Under the pieces are notes generated by a model. That model was given only the letters and a program-made list of their open reading frames with translations. It had not been told where the DNA came from and made no database searches. DNA of 64,000 nucleotides, taken from assembly GCA_934755305.1 (NCBI GenBank), contig CAKVLD010000005.1, positions 68,509 through 132,508 on the forward strand, in the 5' to 3' direction. Position numbers and translations under genes: made by a program. Numbering within the stretch: position 1 is the first letter of the stretch; the number at the start of each line of letters is the position of its first letter. Shown here in pieces: positions 54,899 through 63,943 of the stretch. This DNA comes from an uncultured Clostridium sp. (GTDB lineage Bacteria > Bacillota > Clostridia > Clostridiales > Clostridiaceae).

Positions 54899-55924
54899 TT
54901 AATTAATATTTATTCTAGTTTTACTATCAACTATATGCCAAATAGTTTTTCCTGGAGATAAAGGAACCTCATTATTGGATGTATCATATAAGGTGGTTTT
55001 CGAGTCATTAGCGAGTTTTTTCCACTTTATATTTAGTATTTTACCTTTACTTAATAATAAACCTTCACCTTCGCCAGATAAGCGTATATTTAGATGAAGT
55101 TTATCTGAACTTAAAGATATATCTGTTTTTTGAATAATTATATTTGTAAAAGCTAATTGTTTGTTATTATTCTTGTCCATTGCTTCTTTGGAATCCATAA
55201 ATTTTAAAAAGTAACCATCTTTATAAGTATAATTTGTAGAATAGTTATTATTGATAATTATATCTATACTATTAACAGATTTAAGTTGATTATTATTATA
55301 AAAATCCTCATTAAAAGTATTAAAAGGAGAATTGTTTATTTTTTTATTTTTGTCCTTTAAATATTTTTGGATATTATCAAATGAAGTATATAAATTGTGA
55401 GGAGCTTTTCTAGTTTTATCTCTCCAAAAATAAGATCCATTTGAGATTTCGTTAATACTTACTAAATTTTGATCCTTTTCAATAATCTTTAAAGCTTCAT
55501 CTGAACCACCACAATGAGCAAAGGGAAGATTAAGCTCTTTTGCAATATCTATGAAGTAAGGGCGAACACTTCTTATTGGTCCAATTACAGAAGGTTTATT
55601 AGTATGAAAAAGAGCTATAAATCTAGGAATGCCTCCTTCAGCAGAAGTTTCATAAATTATATCAGCGTCAGATAAACCACTTTGAGGTCTAGAGAGTGTG
55701 GAGTTTTCAATCATAGCCATAAATGAAGTGGCTCCATTGTCATCTTTTAAACATTTTTCTCCTGTATAATAATTATAAAAATTTTCATTATTAGCAGTTG
55801 ATTTGGGTTCTTCTGTCTTTTTTGATTGTTCACTTGATATATCTTTTGACTTTCTATTTTCACATCCAATACAAAATATTAAAAAAGAAAAAATAAAAAT
55901 TAATAATAAAAATTTTTTTCTCAT
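54899..55924 (-). CDS. DUF3048 (YerB-like) lipoprotein
   Basis: 341 residues. 'LLIFIFSFLIFCIGC' is a lipobox signal with Cys as the first mature residue. 'FMAMIENSTLSRPQSGLSDA', 'DIIYETSAEGGIPRFIALFH' and 'VIGPIRSVRPYFIDIAKELN' are DUF3048 signatures. Anchored on the outer face of the membrane; function not settled. GGAGG precedes the ATG. Confidence 0.88.
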   Translation of the reverse strand: MRKKFLLLIFIFSFLIFCIGCENRKSKDISSEQSKKTEEPKSTANNENFYNYYTGEKCLKDDNGATSFMAMIENSTLSRPQSGLSDADIIYETSAEGGIPRFIALFHTNKPSVIGPIRSVRPYFIDIAKELNLPFAHCGGSDEALKIIEKDQNLVSINEISNGSYFWRDKTRKAPHNLYTSFDNIQKYLKDKNKKINNSPFNTFNEDFYNNNQLKSVNSIDIIINNNYSTNYTYKDGYFLKFMDSKEAMDKNNNKQLAFTNIIIQKTDISLSSDKLHLNIRLSGEGEGLLLSKGKILNIKWKKLANDSKTTLYDTSNNEVPLSPGKTIWHIVDSKTRININ

Positions 55925-56137
55925 AATAGTAGTCCTCCTAAATATTGAGATAGCTTAATTATAGTATTAAATGTAAAAAAATTCCATATAAAAATAGTGT
56001 CAAATCATAAAATACTATAAAAAATAGAGTAAAAAGAAGTATATAGTAAAAATAAACGGGATAGATGAATAATTAAATTTCTTGGCTGATTGCTATATTA
56101 TAGTTAATGAAGTATAATAATTTTTGGACTTAAACAT

Positions 56138-56184
56138 ATACTATATATGGTGTTTGTGCGTTACATAAACACCATATATAGTAT
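56138..56184 (+). promoter_or_regulatory. Paired NrdR boxes upstream of nrdD
   Basis: ATACTATATATGGTGT (56138-56153) and ACACCATATATAGTAT (56169-56184) each match the NrdR box (ACACWATATATWGTGT) with two mismatches. Their centres are 31 bp apart, about three helical turns. The two are also the arms of one long inverted repeat (56135-56187). NrdR would repress nrdD when dNTP levels are high. Confidence 0.8.
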
Positions 56185-56236
56185 ATGTTTATATGTTATA
56201 TAGAACTACATATAGTAAAGGGAGAGTGGATCAATA

Positions 56237-58351
56237 GTGCTACGTGTTATAAAGAGAGATGGAAGAATATCCGAATTTAATGTAGAGAAAATTACTAATG
56301 CCATAAAGAAAGCAGCTAATGACATACAAACAAAGTTAGGTGAAAAAGAGGTTTCTGAAACTGTTAAAAAGGTAGTAGAATATATAAATAATAGTAGCAA
56401 AGAAGATATTACAGTTGAGGAAATACAAAATTTTGTTGAAGATGCATTAAGAAATAGCTCTCATTTACAAGTAGCTAAAGCTTATTCAAGTTATAGAAAT
56501 GAAAGAACAAGAATAAGAGAAATTAAATCAGATCTTATGAAGGCTATACAAAAGATAGGTATAGAAACTGATAGAGATAATGCTAATGTAGGTAATAATT
56601 TTAGCTCAAAGCTTTTAAGAATAGCTTCAGAATCTAATAAGTGGCATAATCTTTCAGCAATGCCTAAACATTTAGCTAAAGCACATGAAACAGGCGATTT
56701 ATATTATCATGATTTGGATAGTTATAATTTAACAACAAATTGTTTACATATACCTACTAGTGAAATGTTAAGGAATGGATTTAATACAGGGTATGGGACA
56801 ATAAAAAAACCTAGAAGAATAGAAACAGCAGCAGAACTTTCATGTATATTATTACAATCAACTCAAAATGATATGTTTGGTGGTCAATCTCATCCGGATT
56901 TTGACAATGATCTATCGGAATTCGTTGAACCAACAAGACAAGAAATAATTACTGAATTTAAAGAACTAGGTGTACCAGAAGAGAAATTTGATGATTTAGT
57001 AGAAAAGAAGTTACATTCAAGAATACATCAAGCAATGCAAGGGGTAGTATATAACCTTAATACAATGCATTCAAGAGCAGGGTCTCAAGTACCTTTTAGC
57101 TCAGTAAATATAGGAATTCCACGTTCTAAAGATGCTGCATTAGTATGTGAAATATTTTTAGAAGAATATAATAAGGGGTTAGGTAAAGGAGAACAACCTA
57201 TATTTCCTAACATAATATTTAGAGTTAAAGAAGGTGTTAATAGAGAGAAAGAAGATCCATATTATTACCTTTATGAATTAGCATGTAAAGTTGCAGCAAA
57301 AAGAATGAATCCAACATTTATGAATATAGATGCTGATTTTAATAAGAAATATTATGATCAAGGATATTTACCAGCAACTATGGGATGTAGAACGTATTTA
57401 ATGTCTAATGTTAATGGTGAACCAGGATGTAAAGGAAGAGGAAATATTGCACCCGTTACTATTAATTTACCTAGAATAGGAATAGAAGCAAACCATGATT
57501 TAGATAAGTTCTTTGAGCTATTCCAAGAAAAAATAGATTTAGCAAAAGAATCATTAGAACATAGATATAATGTTCTTAAGAATTTAAGAGTTAAGGATTT
57601 ACCTTTTGTTGCAGGGCAAGGTTTAATGAAAGGTTCTGAAAACTTAGGGCCAGAAGATTCTATAGAACCAATATTAAAACAAGGAACATGGGGAATAGGA
57701 TTTATAGGGCTTGCAGAAACTTTAGTTGCTTTAATAGGTAAACATCATGGAGAAGATGAGGAAGCTAGAGAATTAGGATATAAGATAGTTTCTTTTTTAA
57801 GAGAAAATACAGACAGATTTACTAAGGAAACTAAACTAAATTGGAGTACATATGCTACTCCTGCAGAAGGCCTATCAGGTAAGTTTATAAAGCAAGATAA
57901 AATATTATTTGGAAAAATTAAAGGGGTTACAGATAAAGATTATTATACTAATAGTTATCATGTTCCTGTTAAATATCCTATATCAATAAAAGATAAAATA
58001 GACATAGAAGCACCATATCATAAGCTATGTAATGCAGGACATATTAGTTACATTGAAGTAGATGATACTCCAGACACACAAACTATAATGGACATAATTA
58101 ATTATGCTTATAAAAATACTAATATAAGTTATTTGGGGGTTAATTTCCATATAAAATATTGTAGAGATTGTGGAACAACTCTTCATAACCATGAAAATAA
58201 ATGTCCAAAATGTAATAGTGACAGTATTCAAGGTATTTCAAGAGTAACAGGTTATTTAAGTTTAGATGAAAGATTTGGTCCAGGAAAATGTCAAGAAAGA
58301 GCAGACCGAATTACTCACACAGAAAACCATGAAAAAGTTTATAATTTATAA
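56237..58351 (+). CDS. nrdD: Anaerobic ribonucleoside-triphosphate reductase (class III)
   Basis: 704 residues. It reduces ribonucleotides to deoxyribonucleotides without oxygen, using a glycyl radical. N-terminal ATP-cone 'MLRVIKRDGRISEFNVEKIT' allows dATP control. Active-site region has 'HSRAGSQVPFSSVNIGIP' and 'ATMGCRTYL'. Zinc site 'CRDCGTTLHNHENKCPKC'. The glycyl-radical loop is 'RVTGYLSLDERFGPGK'. GTG start after GGGAGAG. Its activase nrdG is 5 kb downstream, separated by three other genes. Confidence 0.95.
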   Translation: MLRVIKRDGRISEFNVEKITNAIKKAANDIQTKLGEKEVSETVKKVVEYINNSSKEDITVEEIQNFVEDALRNSSHLQVAKAYSSYRNERTRIREIKSDLMKAIQKIGIETDRDNANVGNNFSSKLLRIASESNKWHNLSAMPKHLAKAHETGDLYYHDLDSYNLTTNCLHIPTSEMLRNGFNTGYGTIKKPRRIETAAELSCILLQSTQNDMFGGQSHPDFDNDLSEFVEPTRQEIITEFKELGVPEEKFDDLVEKKLHSRIHQAMQGVVYNLNTMHSRAGSQVPFSSVNIGIPRSKDAALVCEIFLEEYNKGLGKGEQPIFPNIIFRVKEGVNREKEDPYYYLYELACKVAAKRMNPTFMNIDADFNKKYYDQGYLPATMGCRTYLMSNVNGEPGCKGRGNIAPVTINLPRIGIEANHDLDKFFELFQEKIDLAKESLEHRYNVLKNLRVKDLPFVAGQGLMKGSENLGPEDSIEPILKQGTWGIGFIGLAETLVALIGKHHGEDEEARELGYKIVSFLRENTDRFTKETKLNWSTYATPAEGLSGKFIKQDKILFGKIKGVTDKDYYTNSYHVPVKYPISIKDKIDIEAPYHKLCNAGHISYIEVDDTPDTQTIMDIINYAYKNTNISYLGVNFHIKYCRDCGTTLHNHENKCPKCNSDSIQGISRVTGYLSLDERFGPGKCQERADRITHTENHEKVYNL

Positions 58352-58367
58352 TATTTAGATAATTATT

Positions 58368-58403
58368 AAGATCGTTGTAATAAGAATTATAACGGTCTTT
58401 TTT
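58368..58403 (+). terminator. Terminator after nrdD
   Basis: AAGATCGTTGTAAT pairs with ATTATAACGGTCTT, then T-run. The remaining ~280 nt before the next gene are AT-rich without visible features. Confidence 0.75.
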
Positions 58404-58683
58404 GTAGAAGTTTTAATTTTAAAATTGAATTTTTATAAAAAAATCTTGCAATAATAAATATGTAACCTCATAAAAATGTAAGAAAAATTAATTATATTGA
58501 AGGTAATGTTTATGTTTCTTGCAAAATAATATTAAATATAGAGTCTTTTTTGTTGTTATTTAATATTCTATATGTTAGAATAATATGGTAAAAATAAGCT
58601 GGGAAAATATTTTTAAAATGCTATTGGGGAATTTTGTTTTGAAAATATAGCCTAATAAAAGTAAATAATGGGGGCGATTTATT

Positions 58684-59832
58684 ATGACAGTTAAAAGATT
58701 AAGCGATGGAAAAAGAATTTATATTGTAGATACAACCCTTAGAGATGGTGAACAAACCGCTGGGGTTGTTTTTGCTAATGAGGAAAAAATTGCAATTGCA
58801 ACAATGTTAAGTGAAATAGGAATAGATCAACTTGAAGTAGGAATTCCTACTATGGGTGGAGATGAAAAAGAAGCTATTAAAGCTATAGTTAAGAAAAATT
58901 TAAAAAGTAGCATAATGGCTTGGAATAGACCTGTTATTTCTGATATTGAACAATCTATTGATTGTGGAGTAGATGCAGTAGCTATTTCAATATCTGTTTC
59001 TGATATTCATATTAAAAATAAACTTAAAAAATCAAGAGAATGGGTATTAGAAAAGATGGTTGAAGGAGTAGAATTTGCAAAGAAAAATGGTCTTTACGTT
59101 TCAGTAAATGGAGAAGATGCATCTAGAGCTGATCAAGAATTTTTGGTTAAGTTTATAAAAACAGCAAAAGAGGCTGGAGCAGATAGATTTAGATATTGTG
59201 ATACTGTTGGTGTCATGGGACCTTTTAAAATAGAAAAACAAATAAAATATTTATATGAACAAACAGGTTTTGATATAGAAATGCATACTCATAATGACTT
59301 TGGTATGGCTACAGCTAATGCTATTGCAGGAGTAAGAGCAGGGGCAAATCATGTTGGCTTAACAGTAAATGGACTAGGTGAAAGAGCTGGTAATGCAGCT
59401 TTAGAAGAAGTTTTAATGGCTTTTAAATATGTTTATGGAATGGATGTAGATGTTGATACTACGAGGTTTAGAGAAATATCAGAATATGTATCAAGAGCAT
59501 CAGGTAGAGAACTTCCTAAGTGGAAAGCTATTGTTGGTACAAATATGTTTGCGCATGAATCAGGAATTCATGCAGATGGTGCTATAAAGAATCCTAAAAA
59601 TTACGAAGCTTTTGAACCAAATGTAGTTGGACTTGAAAGACAAATAGTAATAGGTAAACATTCTGGTAAAGCAGCTATAATAAATAAGTTTAAAGAGTAT
59701 AATATAGAATTAACAGATGAAGAGGCTACAGCAGTATTAGAGCACGTAAGAACTTTATCAGTAAGGCTTAAGAGAAGTCTTTTTGATAAGGAAGTAGTCA
59801 AATTATATAAAGATTATAAAGCACAAAAGTAG
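58684..59832 (+). CDS. Re-citrate synthase / homocitrate synthase-like enzyme
   Basis: 382 residues of the DRE-TIM metallolyase family. 'IVDTTLRDGEQTAGVVFANE' holds the catalytic Arg-Asp, 'EMHTHNDFGMATANAIAGVR' the metal-binding His pair, and 'NGLGERAGNAALEEVLMA' follows. It condenses acetyl-CoA with a 2-oxo acid. Sequence alone fits NifV homocitrate synthase, but the next gene is aconitase, the order of CAC0970-CAC0971 in C. acetobutylicum, where the enzyme is Re-citrate synthase. I see no nif genes. GGGGGCG precedes the ATG. Confidence 0.85.
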   Translation: MTVKRLSDGKRIYIVDTTLRDGEQTAGVVFANEEKIAIATMLSEIGIDQLEVGIPTMGGDEKEAIKAIVKKNLKSSIMAWNRPVISDIEQSIDCGVDAVAISISVSDIHIKNKLKKSREWVLEKMVEGVEFAKKNGLYVSVNGEDASRADQEFLVKFIKTAKEAGADRFRYCDTVGVMGPFKIEKQIKYLYEQTGFDIEMHTHNDFGMATANAIAGVRAGANHVGLTVNGLGERAGNAALEEVLMAFKYVYGMDVDVDTTRFREISEYVSRASGRELPKWKAIVGTNMFAHESGIHADGAIKNPKNYEAFEPNVVGLERQIVIGKHSGKAAIINKFKEYNIELTDEEATAVLEHVRTLSVRLKRSLFDKEVVKLYKDYKAQK

Positions 59833-59879
59833 TGTTTAAACATATGCAATTAATAGCAATTTAATATAGGGGGAAAACC

Positions 59880-61802
59880 ATGGGAGATAATTTAGTATAT
59901 AAGATTCTTAAGAAACATATTGTAGAAGGTGAACTTAAAGTAGGAGAGCCAATAGCATTAAAAATAGATAGAACATTAACACAAGATTCAACAGGTACAA
60001 TGGCATATTTGCAATTAGAAGCTATGGGAATAGATAGAGTAAAAACAAAGAGATCAGTAGCATTTATAGATCATAATATGTTACAACAAGGATTTGAAAA
60101 TGCAGATGATCATAAGTTTATACAAACAGTTGCATCTAAGTATGGAGTATATTTTTCAAAGCCAGGTAATGGGATATGTCACCAAATATTCTTAGAGAGA
60201 TTTTCAGTACCAGGGGATACATTAATAGGTTCTGATAGCCATACACCAACAGCTGGTGGAGTAGGAATGTTAGCTATGGGAGCTGGCGGACTTGATGTTG
60301 CTCTTGCTATGGGTGGAGGTTCATATAATATAAATACTCCTAAAGTAGTTAAGATTGAGTTATTAGGAAAGTTGAATAAAATGGTAGCTGCTAAGGATAT
60401 TATTTTAGAAGTACTTAGAAGATTAACTGTAAAAGGTGGAGTTGGAATAGTATTTGAGTATGCAGGAGAAGGAGTAAAGACACTTTCAGTTCCAGAAAGA
60501 GGTACTATAACTAACATGGGTGCAGAGCTTGGAGCTACTACATCAATATTCCCAAGTGATGAGAGAACATTAGAATTCTTTAAAGCACAAGGAAGAGAAG
60601 AAGATTGGATAGAATTAAAACCAGACGAAGATGCTGAATATGATGAAGTAGTAACTATTAATTTAAGTGAATTAGAGCCATTAACTGCAAAGCCACATAT
60701 GCCAGATAATGTTGTAACTGTTAAAGAAGCAGGAAAGATTAAAGTGGATCAAGTATTTATAGGAAGTTGTACTAATTCTTCTTATGAGGATTTAATGAAG
60801 GTTGCTAAAATACTAAAGGGTCATAAAGTTGATCCAAATGTAAGCTTAGTTATTGGGCCTGGTTCAAGACAAGTTATGGAGATGATTGCAAGAAATGGAG
60901 CATTGGCTGACATTATTAGTTCAGGAGCAAGAATATTAGAAAATTCTTGTGGACCATGTATAGGTATGGGGCAAGCACCAGGAACAAATGGAATTTCACT
61001 TAGAACAGTAAATAGAAATTTCTATGGTAGAAGTGGAACATTATCAGGACAAATTTATATAGTAAGTCCAGAAACAGCAGCAGTTTCAGCTATAAAAGGC
61101 GTGTTAACTGATCCAAGGGAAATGGATGTTGATATAACAGTAGAAATGCCAAAGAAATTTATAATAGATGATTCTATGATTTTACCTCCAGCACCTACTA
61201 ATGCAGAAGTTGAAGTTGTAAGAGGACCTAATATAAAGCCATTCCCAGTTAATAAGGCACTTGGAAAAGAAGTAGAAGGAAAGGTATTAATAAAGGTTGA
61301 AGATAATATTACAACAGATCATATTATGCCTTCAAACTCAAAACTTTTACCATTTAGATCTAATATACCTTATCTTTCAGAATTCTGCTTTAATACAATA
61401 GATACAGAATTCCCTAAGAGAGCAAAAGAGAACAATGGTGGATTTATAATAGCAGGAGAAAATTATGGTCAAGGTTCATCTAGAGAACATGCTGCATTAG
61501 CACCATTATATTTAGGAGTTAAGGCAGTTGTAGCTAAGTCTTTTGCAAGAATTCATAAGGCTAATTTAATTAATAATGGAATTATTCCAATGGAATTTGA
61601 AGATGGAGCAAGTTATGATAATATTGAATTATTAGATGAATTAAAAATAGAAGGAATTCAAGATGCATTAGTTTCAGGAGAAGCTGTTATTAAGAACTTA
61701 ACTAAGGGAGCAGAATATAAGGTTAAGCTTGATTTAACAGATAAAGAGGTAGAAGTTATAAAGCTTGGTGGAAGACTTAATTTTGTTAAGAATAATAACT
61801 AA
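59880..61802 (+). CDS. Aconitate hydratase
   Basis: 640 residues, the shorter aconitase type. The [4Fe-4S] ligands are in 'VFIGSCTNSSYEDLMKVAKI' and 'ILENSCGPCIGMGQAPGTNG'. Substrate motifs include 'IGSDSHTPTAGGVGMLAMGA' and 'IIAGENYGQGSSREHAALAP'. It interconverts citrate and isocitrate. It follows the citrate synthase-like gene by 47 nt, so both supply 2-oxoglutarate for glutamate synthesis. The isocitrate dehydrogenase expected next is not present. Confidence 0.93.
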   Translation: MGDNLVYKILKKHIVEGELKVGEPIALKIDRTLTQDSTGTMAYLQLEAMGIDRVKTKRSVAFIDHNMLQQGFENADDHKFIQTVASKYGVYFSKPGNGICHQIFLERFSVPGDTLIGSDSHTPTAGGVGMLAMGAGGLDVALAMGGGSYNINTPKVVKIELLGKLNKMVAAKDIILEVLRRLTVKGGVGIVFEYAGEGVKTLSVPERGTITNMGAELGATTSIFPSDERTLEFFKAQGREEDWIELKPDEDAEYDEVVTINLSELEPLTAKPHMPDNVVTVKEAGKIKVDQVFIGSCTNSSYEDLMKVAKILKGHKVDPNVSLVIGPGSRQVMEMIARNGALADIISSGARILENSCGPCIGMGQAPGTNGISLRTVNRNFYGRSGTLSGQIYIVSPETAAVSAIKGVLTDPREMDVDITVEMPKKFIIDDSMILPPAPTNAEVEVVRGPNIKPFPVNKALGKEVEGKVLIKVEDNITTDHIMPSNSKLLPFRSNIPYLSEFCFNTIDTEFPKRAKENNGGFIIAGENYGQGSSREHAALAPLYLGVKAVVAKSFARIHKANLINNGIIPMEFEDGASYDNIELLDELKIEGIQDALVSGEAVIKNLTKGAEYKVKLDLTDKEVEVIKLGGRLNFVKNNN

Positions 61803-61817
61803 ATAGTACAGGAATAG

Positions 61818-61875
61818 CATTCCTTCAAGTCTACCTATGTTATAAATAGGTAGGTTTGGAGGAATTTCTTTTTCT
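61818..61875 (+). terminator. Terminator after aconitase
   Basis: ATTCCTTCAAGTCTACCTAT pairs with ATAGGTAGGTTTGGAGGAAT, followed by a T-rich run. Confidence 0.8.
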
Positions 61876-61922
61876 ATAGTGGTATAATTAAGATAAATAT
61901 TTGAAATTTGGGGGCTATAAAA

Positions 61923-63251
61923 ATGAAAACAGAGGAAGCAATAAAATTAAATTTAAATTCTCTTTGTGTGTATAAGGGGATATTTGAGGATGAAATTGGG
62001 GATAAATTTAAAAGGCTTGTGGATAAAATATGTATTAATGATTCTTTAGGAGAAAACTTAAGAGCTTATAATGAATTTGTATATTCTTTATTTTCTAAAA
62101 GCAGTAATCTTAATTTCAAAGAAGTTATTGTAGATAGTATATTATTAAGTAATAATCCTTTTAATATTAGTTTAGAAGAAGAGGGTACAGTACCTGATTT
62201 TATAGAAGAAGGAATAAAGAATGAATTAAAAGCATTAGGAAATATAGTATCTGTAAATAGTAATGTTATTAAAGAAATTTTAGTTAGTAGATTTGGAACA
62301 AGTGAAGAAAATTTAACTAGGGTCACATCTTTATTAGATTGGGGAATTAGTAATAATGTATACAAAAATAAGAATAATACAGACTTTGAAATAATTAAAG
62401 CAAAGCTAATGAATGAAAATGATTGGATAAGTTGTACTTATGATTTAATAGATTTTCACAAGAAGAATGGAACAGGACGTTCTACTGCTTATAGTGCATT
62501 TGTATGGGAAAGATTTGATGGAGATGAAGAAGGGCATTTAAGAGAAGTAAAAGAACCAGATCCTATTAAACTATCAGATTTAGTTGGATATGAAATGGAA
62601 CAAAAACAAATAATAAATAATACAGAACATTTTTTAAATGGAGCACCTGCGAATAACTTATTATTATATGGTTCAAGGGGAACAGGAAAATCTTCAACTG
62701 TTAAAGCTATATTAAATGAGTATTATGAGAGAGGATTAAGACTTATTGAAGTTGATAAGGAACAATTAAGTGATTTTACTAGAATAATAAGATTATTAAA
62801 ACATAAAAAACAAAAATTTATTATATTTGTAGATGATTTAGTTTTTGCAGAAAATGAAGCCAGCTATTCAGCTTTAAAAACTATACTAGAGGGTAGAGTA
62901 GAAAATAGACCAGATAATATTTTAATATATGCTACTACTAATAGAAGACATTTAGTTCAAGAGAAGTTTTCTGATGGTGATGAGATTCATTCAAAAGATA
63001 CTAAGGAAGAAAAGTTATCTTTAGCTGATAGATTTGGTATAACTATAAGCTTCTTTGCTCCAGATCAAAAGAAGTATTTAACTATTGTTGATTCTCTAGC
63101 TAAGAGTAGAGGAATTAATGTAGATAAGGAATACTTACATAGTGAAGCATTAAAGTGGGAAAAGTGGCATAACGGTAGATCCCCAAGATCTGCACGTCAA
63201 TTCATTGACTGGTTGCAGGGAGAAGTAGGGGATAGATGTTATGGTAACTAA
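61923..63251 (+). CDS. DUF815-type AAA+ ATPase
   Basis: 442 residues. The AAA+ core has Walker A 'LLLYGSRGTGKSSTVKAILN' and Walker B 'KFIIFVDDLVFAENEASYSA', sensor 'NILIYATTNRRHLV', and a C-terminal 'WHNGRSPRSARQFIDWL' box. The N-terminal ~170 residues are unusual helices. It matches the DUF815 family of unknown role. ATG at 61923 has GGGGGC upstream. Its last codons and stop (TGTTATGGTAACTAA) coincide with the head motif of the hairpin repeat family. Confidence 0.88.
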   Translation: MKTEEAIKLNLNSLCVYKGIFEDEIGDKFKRLVDKICINDSLGENLRAYNEFVYSLFSKSSNLNFKEVIVDSILLSNNPFNISLEEEGTVPDFIEEGIKNELKALGNIVSVNSNVIKEILVSRFGTSEENLTRVTSLLDWGISNNVYKNKNNTDFEIIKAKLMNENDWISCTYDLIDFHKKNGTGRSTAYSAFVWERFDGDEEGHLREVKEPDPIKLSDLVGYEMEQKQIINNTEHFLNGAPANNLLLYGSRGTGKSSTVKAILNEYYERGLRLIEVDKEQLSDFTRIIRLLKHKKQKFIIFVDDLVFAENEASYSALKTILEGRVENRPDNILIYATTNRRHLVQEKFSDGDEIHSKDTKEEKLSLADRFGITISFFAPDQKKYLTIVDSLAKSRGINVDKEYLHSEALKWEKWHNGRSPRSARQFIDWLQGEVGDRCYGN

Positions 63252-63255
63252 AAAT
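63235..63255 (+). repeat. Repeat head motif at ATPase gene end, copy E
   Basis: ATGTTATGGTAACTAAAAA (63237-63255) matches the head of copy A exactly, and spans the last codons and stop of the ATPase gene. No hairpin body follows. Confidence 0.55.
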
Positions 63256-63314
63256 TTGTTTGATAGTTGATTATAGATGGTGCGAAGTTTACGTTTTTAC
63301 GAGGTGATTTTGGT

Positions 63315-63827
63315 TTGAGTAATATGATAAGACTTGCAGGGATTGCTTATGAGAGTTTAGTTAATGGTCCTGGAATTAGAAGAGTATTTTTTTCTCAAGG
63401 ATGTAGACATAATTGTGAAGGTTGTTTTAATCCTGATACTCATGATTTTACTGGTGGGGAAGAAAGAGATATGGATAAACTGATTAAGGATGTTTTAGAT
63501 AATCCTTTTATTAATGGTGTAACTTTTAGTGGAGGAGATCCTTTTGAAAGAGCTGAGGAGTTTTCATATATGGCTAAGGCTTTTCAAGAGAATGATAAGA
63601 ATGTTTGGTGTTATACCGGTTATACTTTTGAATATATTTTAGAGAATTTAGATAAAAGGAAAGGTTGGAGAGAGCTTATTAATAATATTGATGTTCTTGT
63701 TGATGGTAAATTTGAAATTGACAAGAAAGAAGATGGATTAAGATTTAGAGGCTCAAGTAATCAAAGAATTATCGATGTTAAAAAAAGCTTGGAGACTAGG
63801 GGAGAAATAGTTATTTTAGAATATTAG
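63315..63827 (+). CDS. nrdG: Anaerobic ribonucleotide reductase activating protein
   Basis: 170 residues. Radical SAM motif CxxxCxxC as 'CRHNCEGCFNPDTHDF', followed by 'GVTFSGGDPFERAEEF'. It makes the glycyl radical on NrdD. I prefer the TTG at 63315 with GAGGTGA 7 nt upstream; an ATG three codons later (63324) is too far from that site. It is distant from nrdD, though both should work together. Confidence 0.95.
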   Translation: MSNMIRLAGIAYESLVNGPGIRRVFFSQGCRHNCEGCFNPDTHDFTGGEERDMDKLIKDVLDNPFINGVTFSGGDPFERAEEFSYMAKAFQENDKNVWCYTGYTFEYILENLDKRKGWRELINNIDVLVDGKFEIDKKEDGLRFRGSSNQRIIDVKKSLETRGEIVILEY

Positions 63828-63853
63828 TATGAACATATTCAGGAAGAATTTTT

Positions 63854-63943
63854 ATGTCTATACACAATAAAAAGAAGTTAAAAATATTTTCTATAGTTAT
63901 AAGTGTAGTTTTAATAGGAATTATTGGTGTTAGTATAAAGTAG
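63854..63943 (+). pseudogene. Start of a membrane protein gene cut short at an IS end
   Basis: 29 codons beginning MSIHNKKKLKIFSIVISVVL, one membrane helix with positive N-terminus, then a stop right before the IS-like repeat at 63944. AGGAA is about 8 nt upstream. Such N-termini are common in LytR-CpsA-Psr and other anchored proteins, but too little is left to say. Confidence 0.55.

Noticed and set aside
58684..59832. NifV homocitrate synthase for nitrogenase
   Set aside because: No nif gene is in the window and the aconitase neighbour favours Re-citrate synthase; kept only as an alternative.
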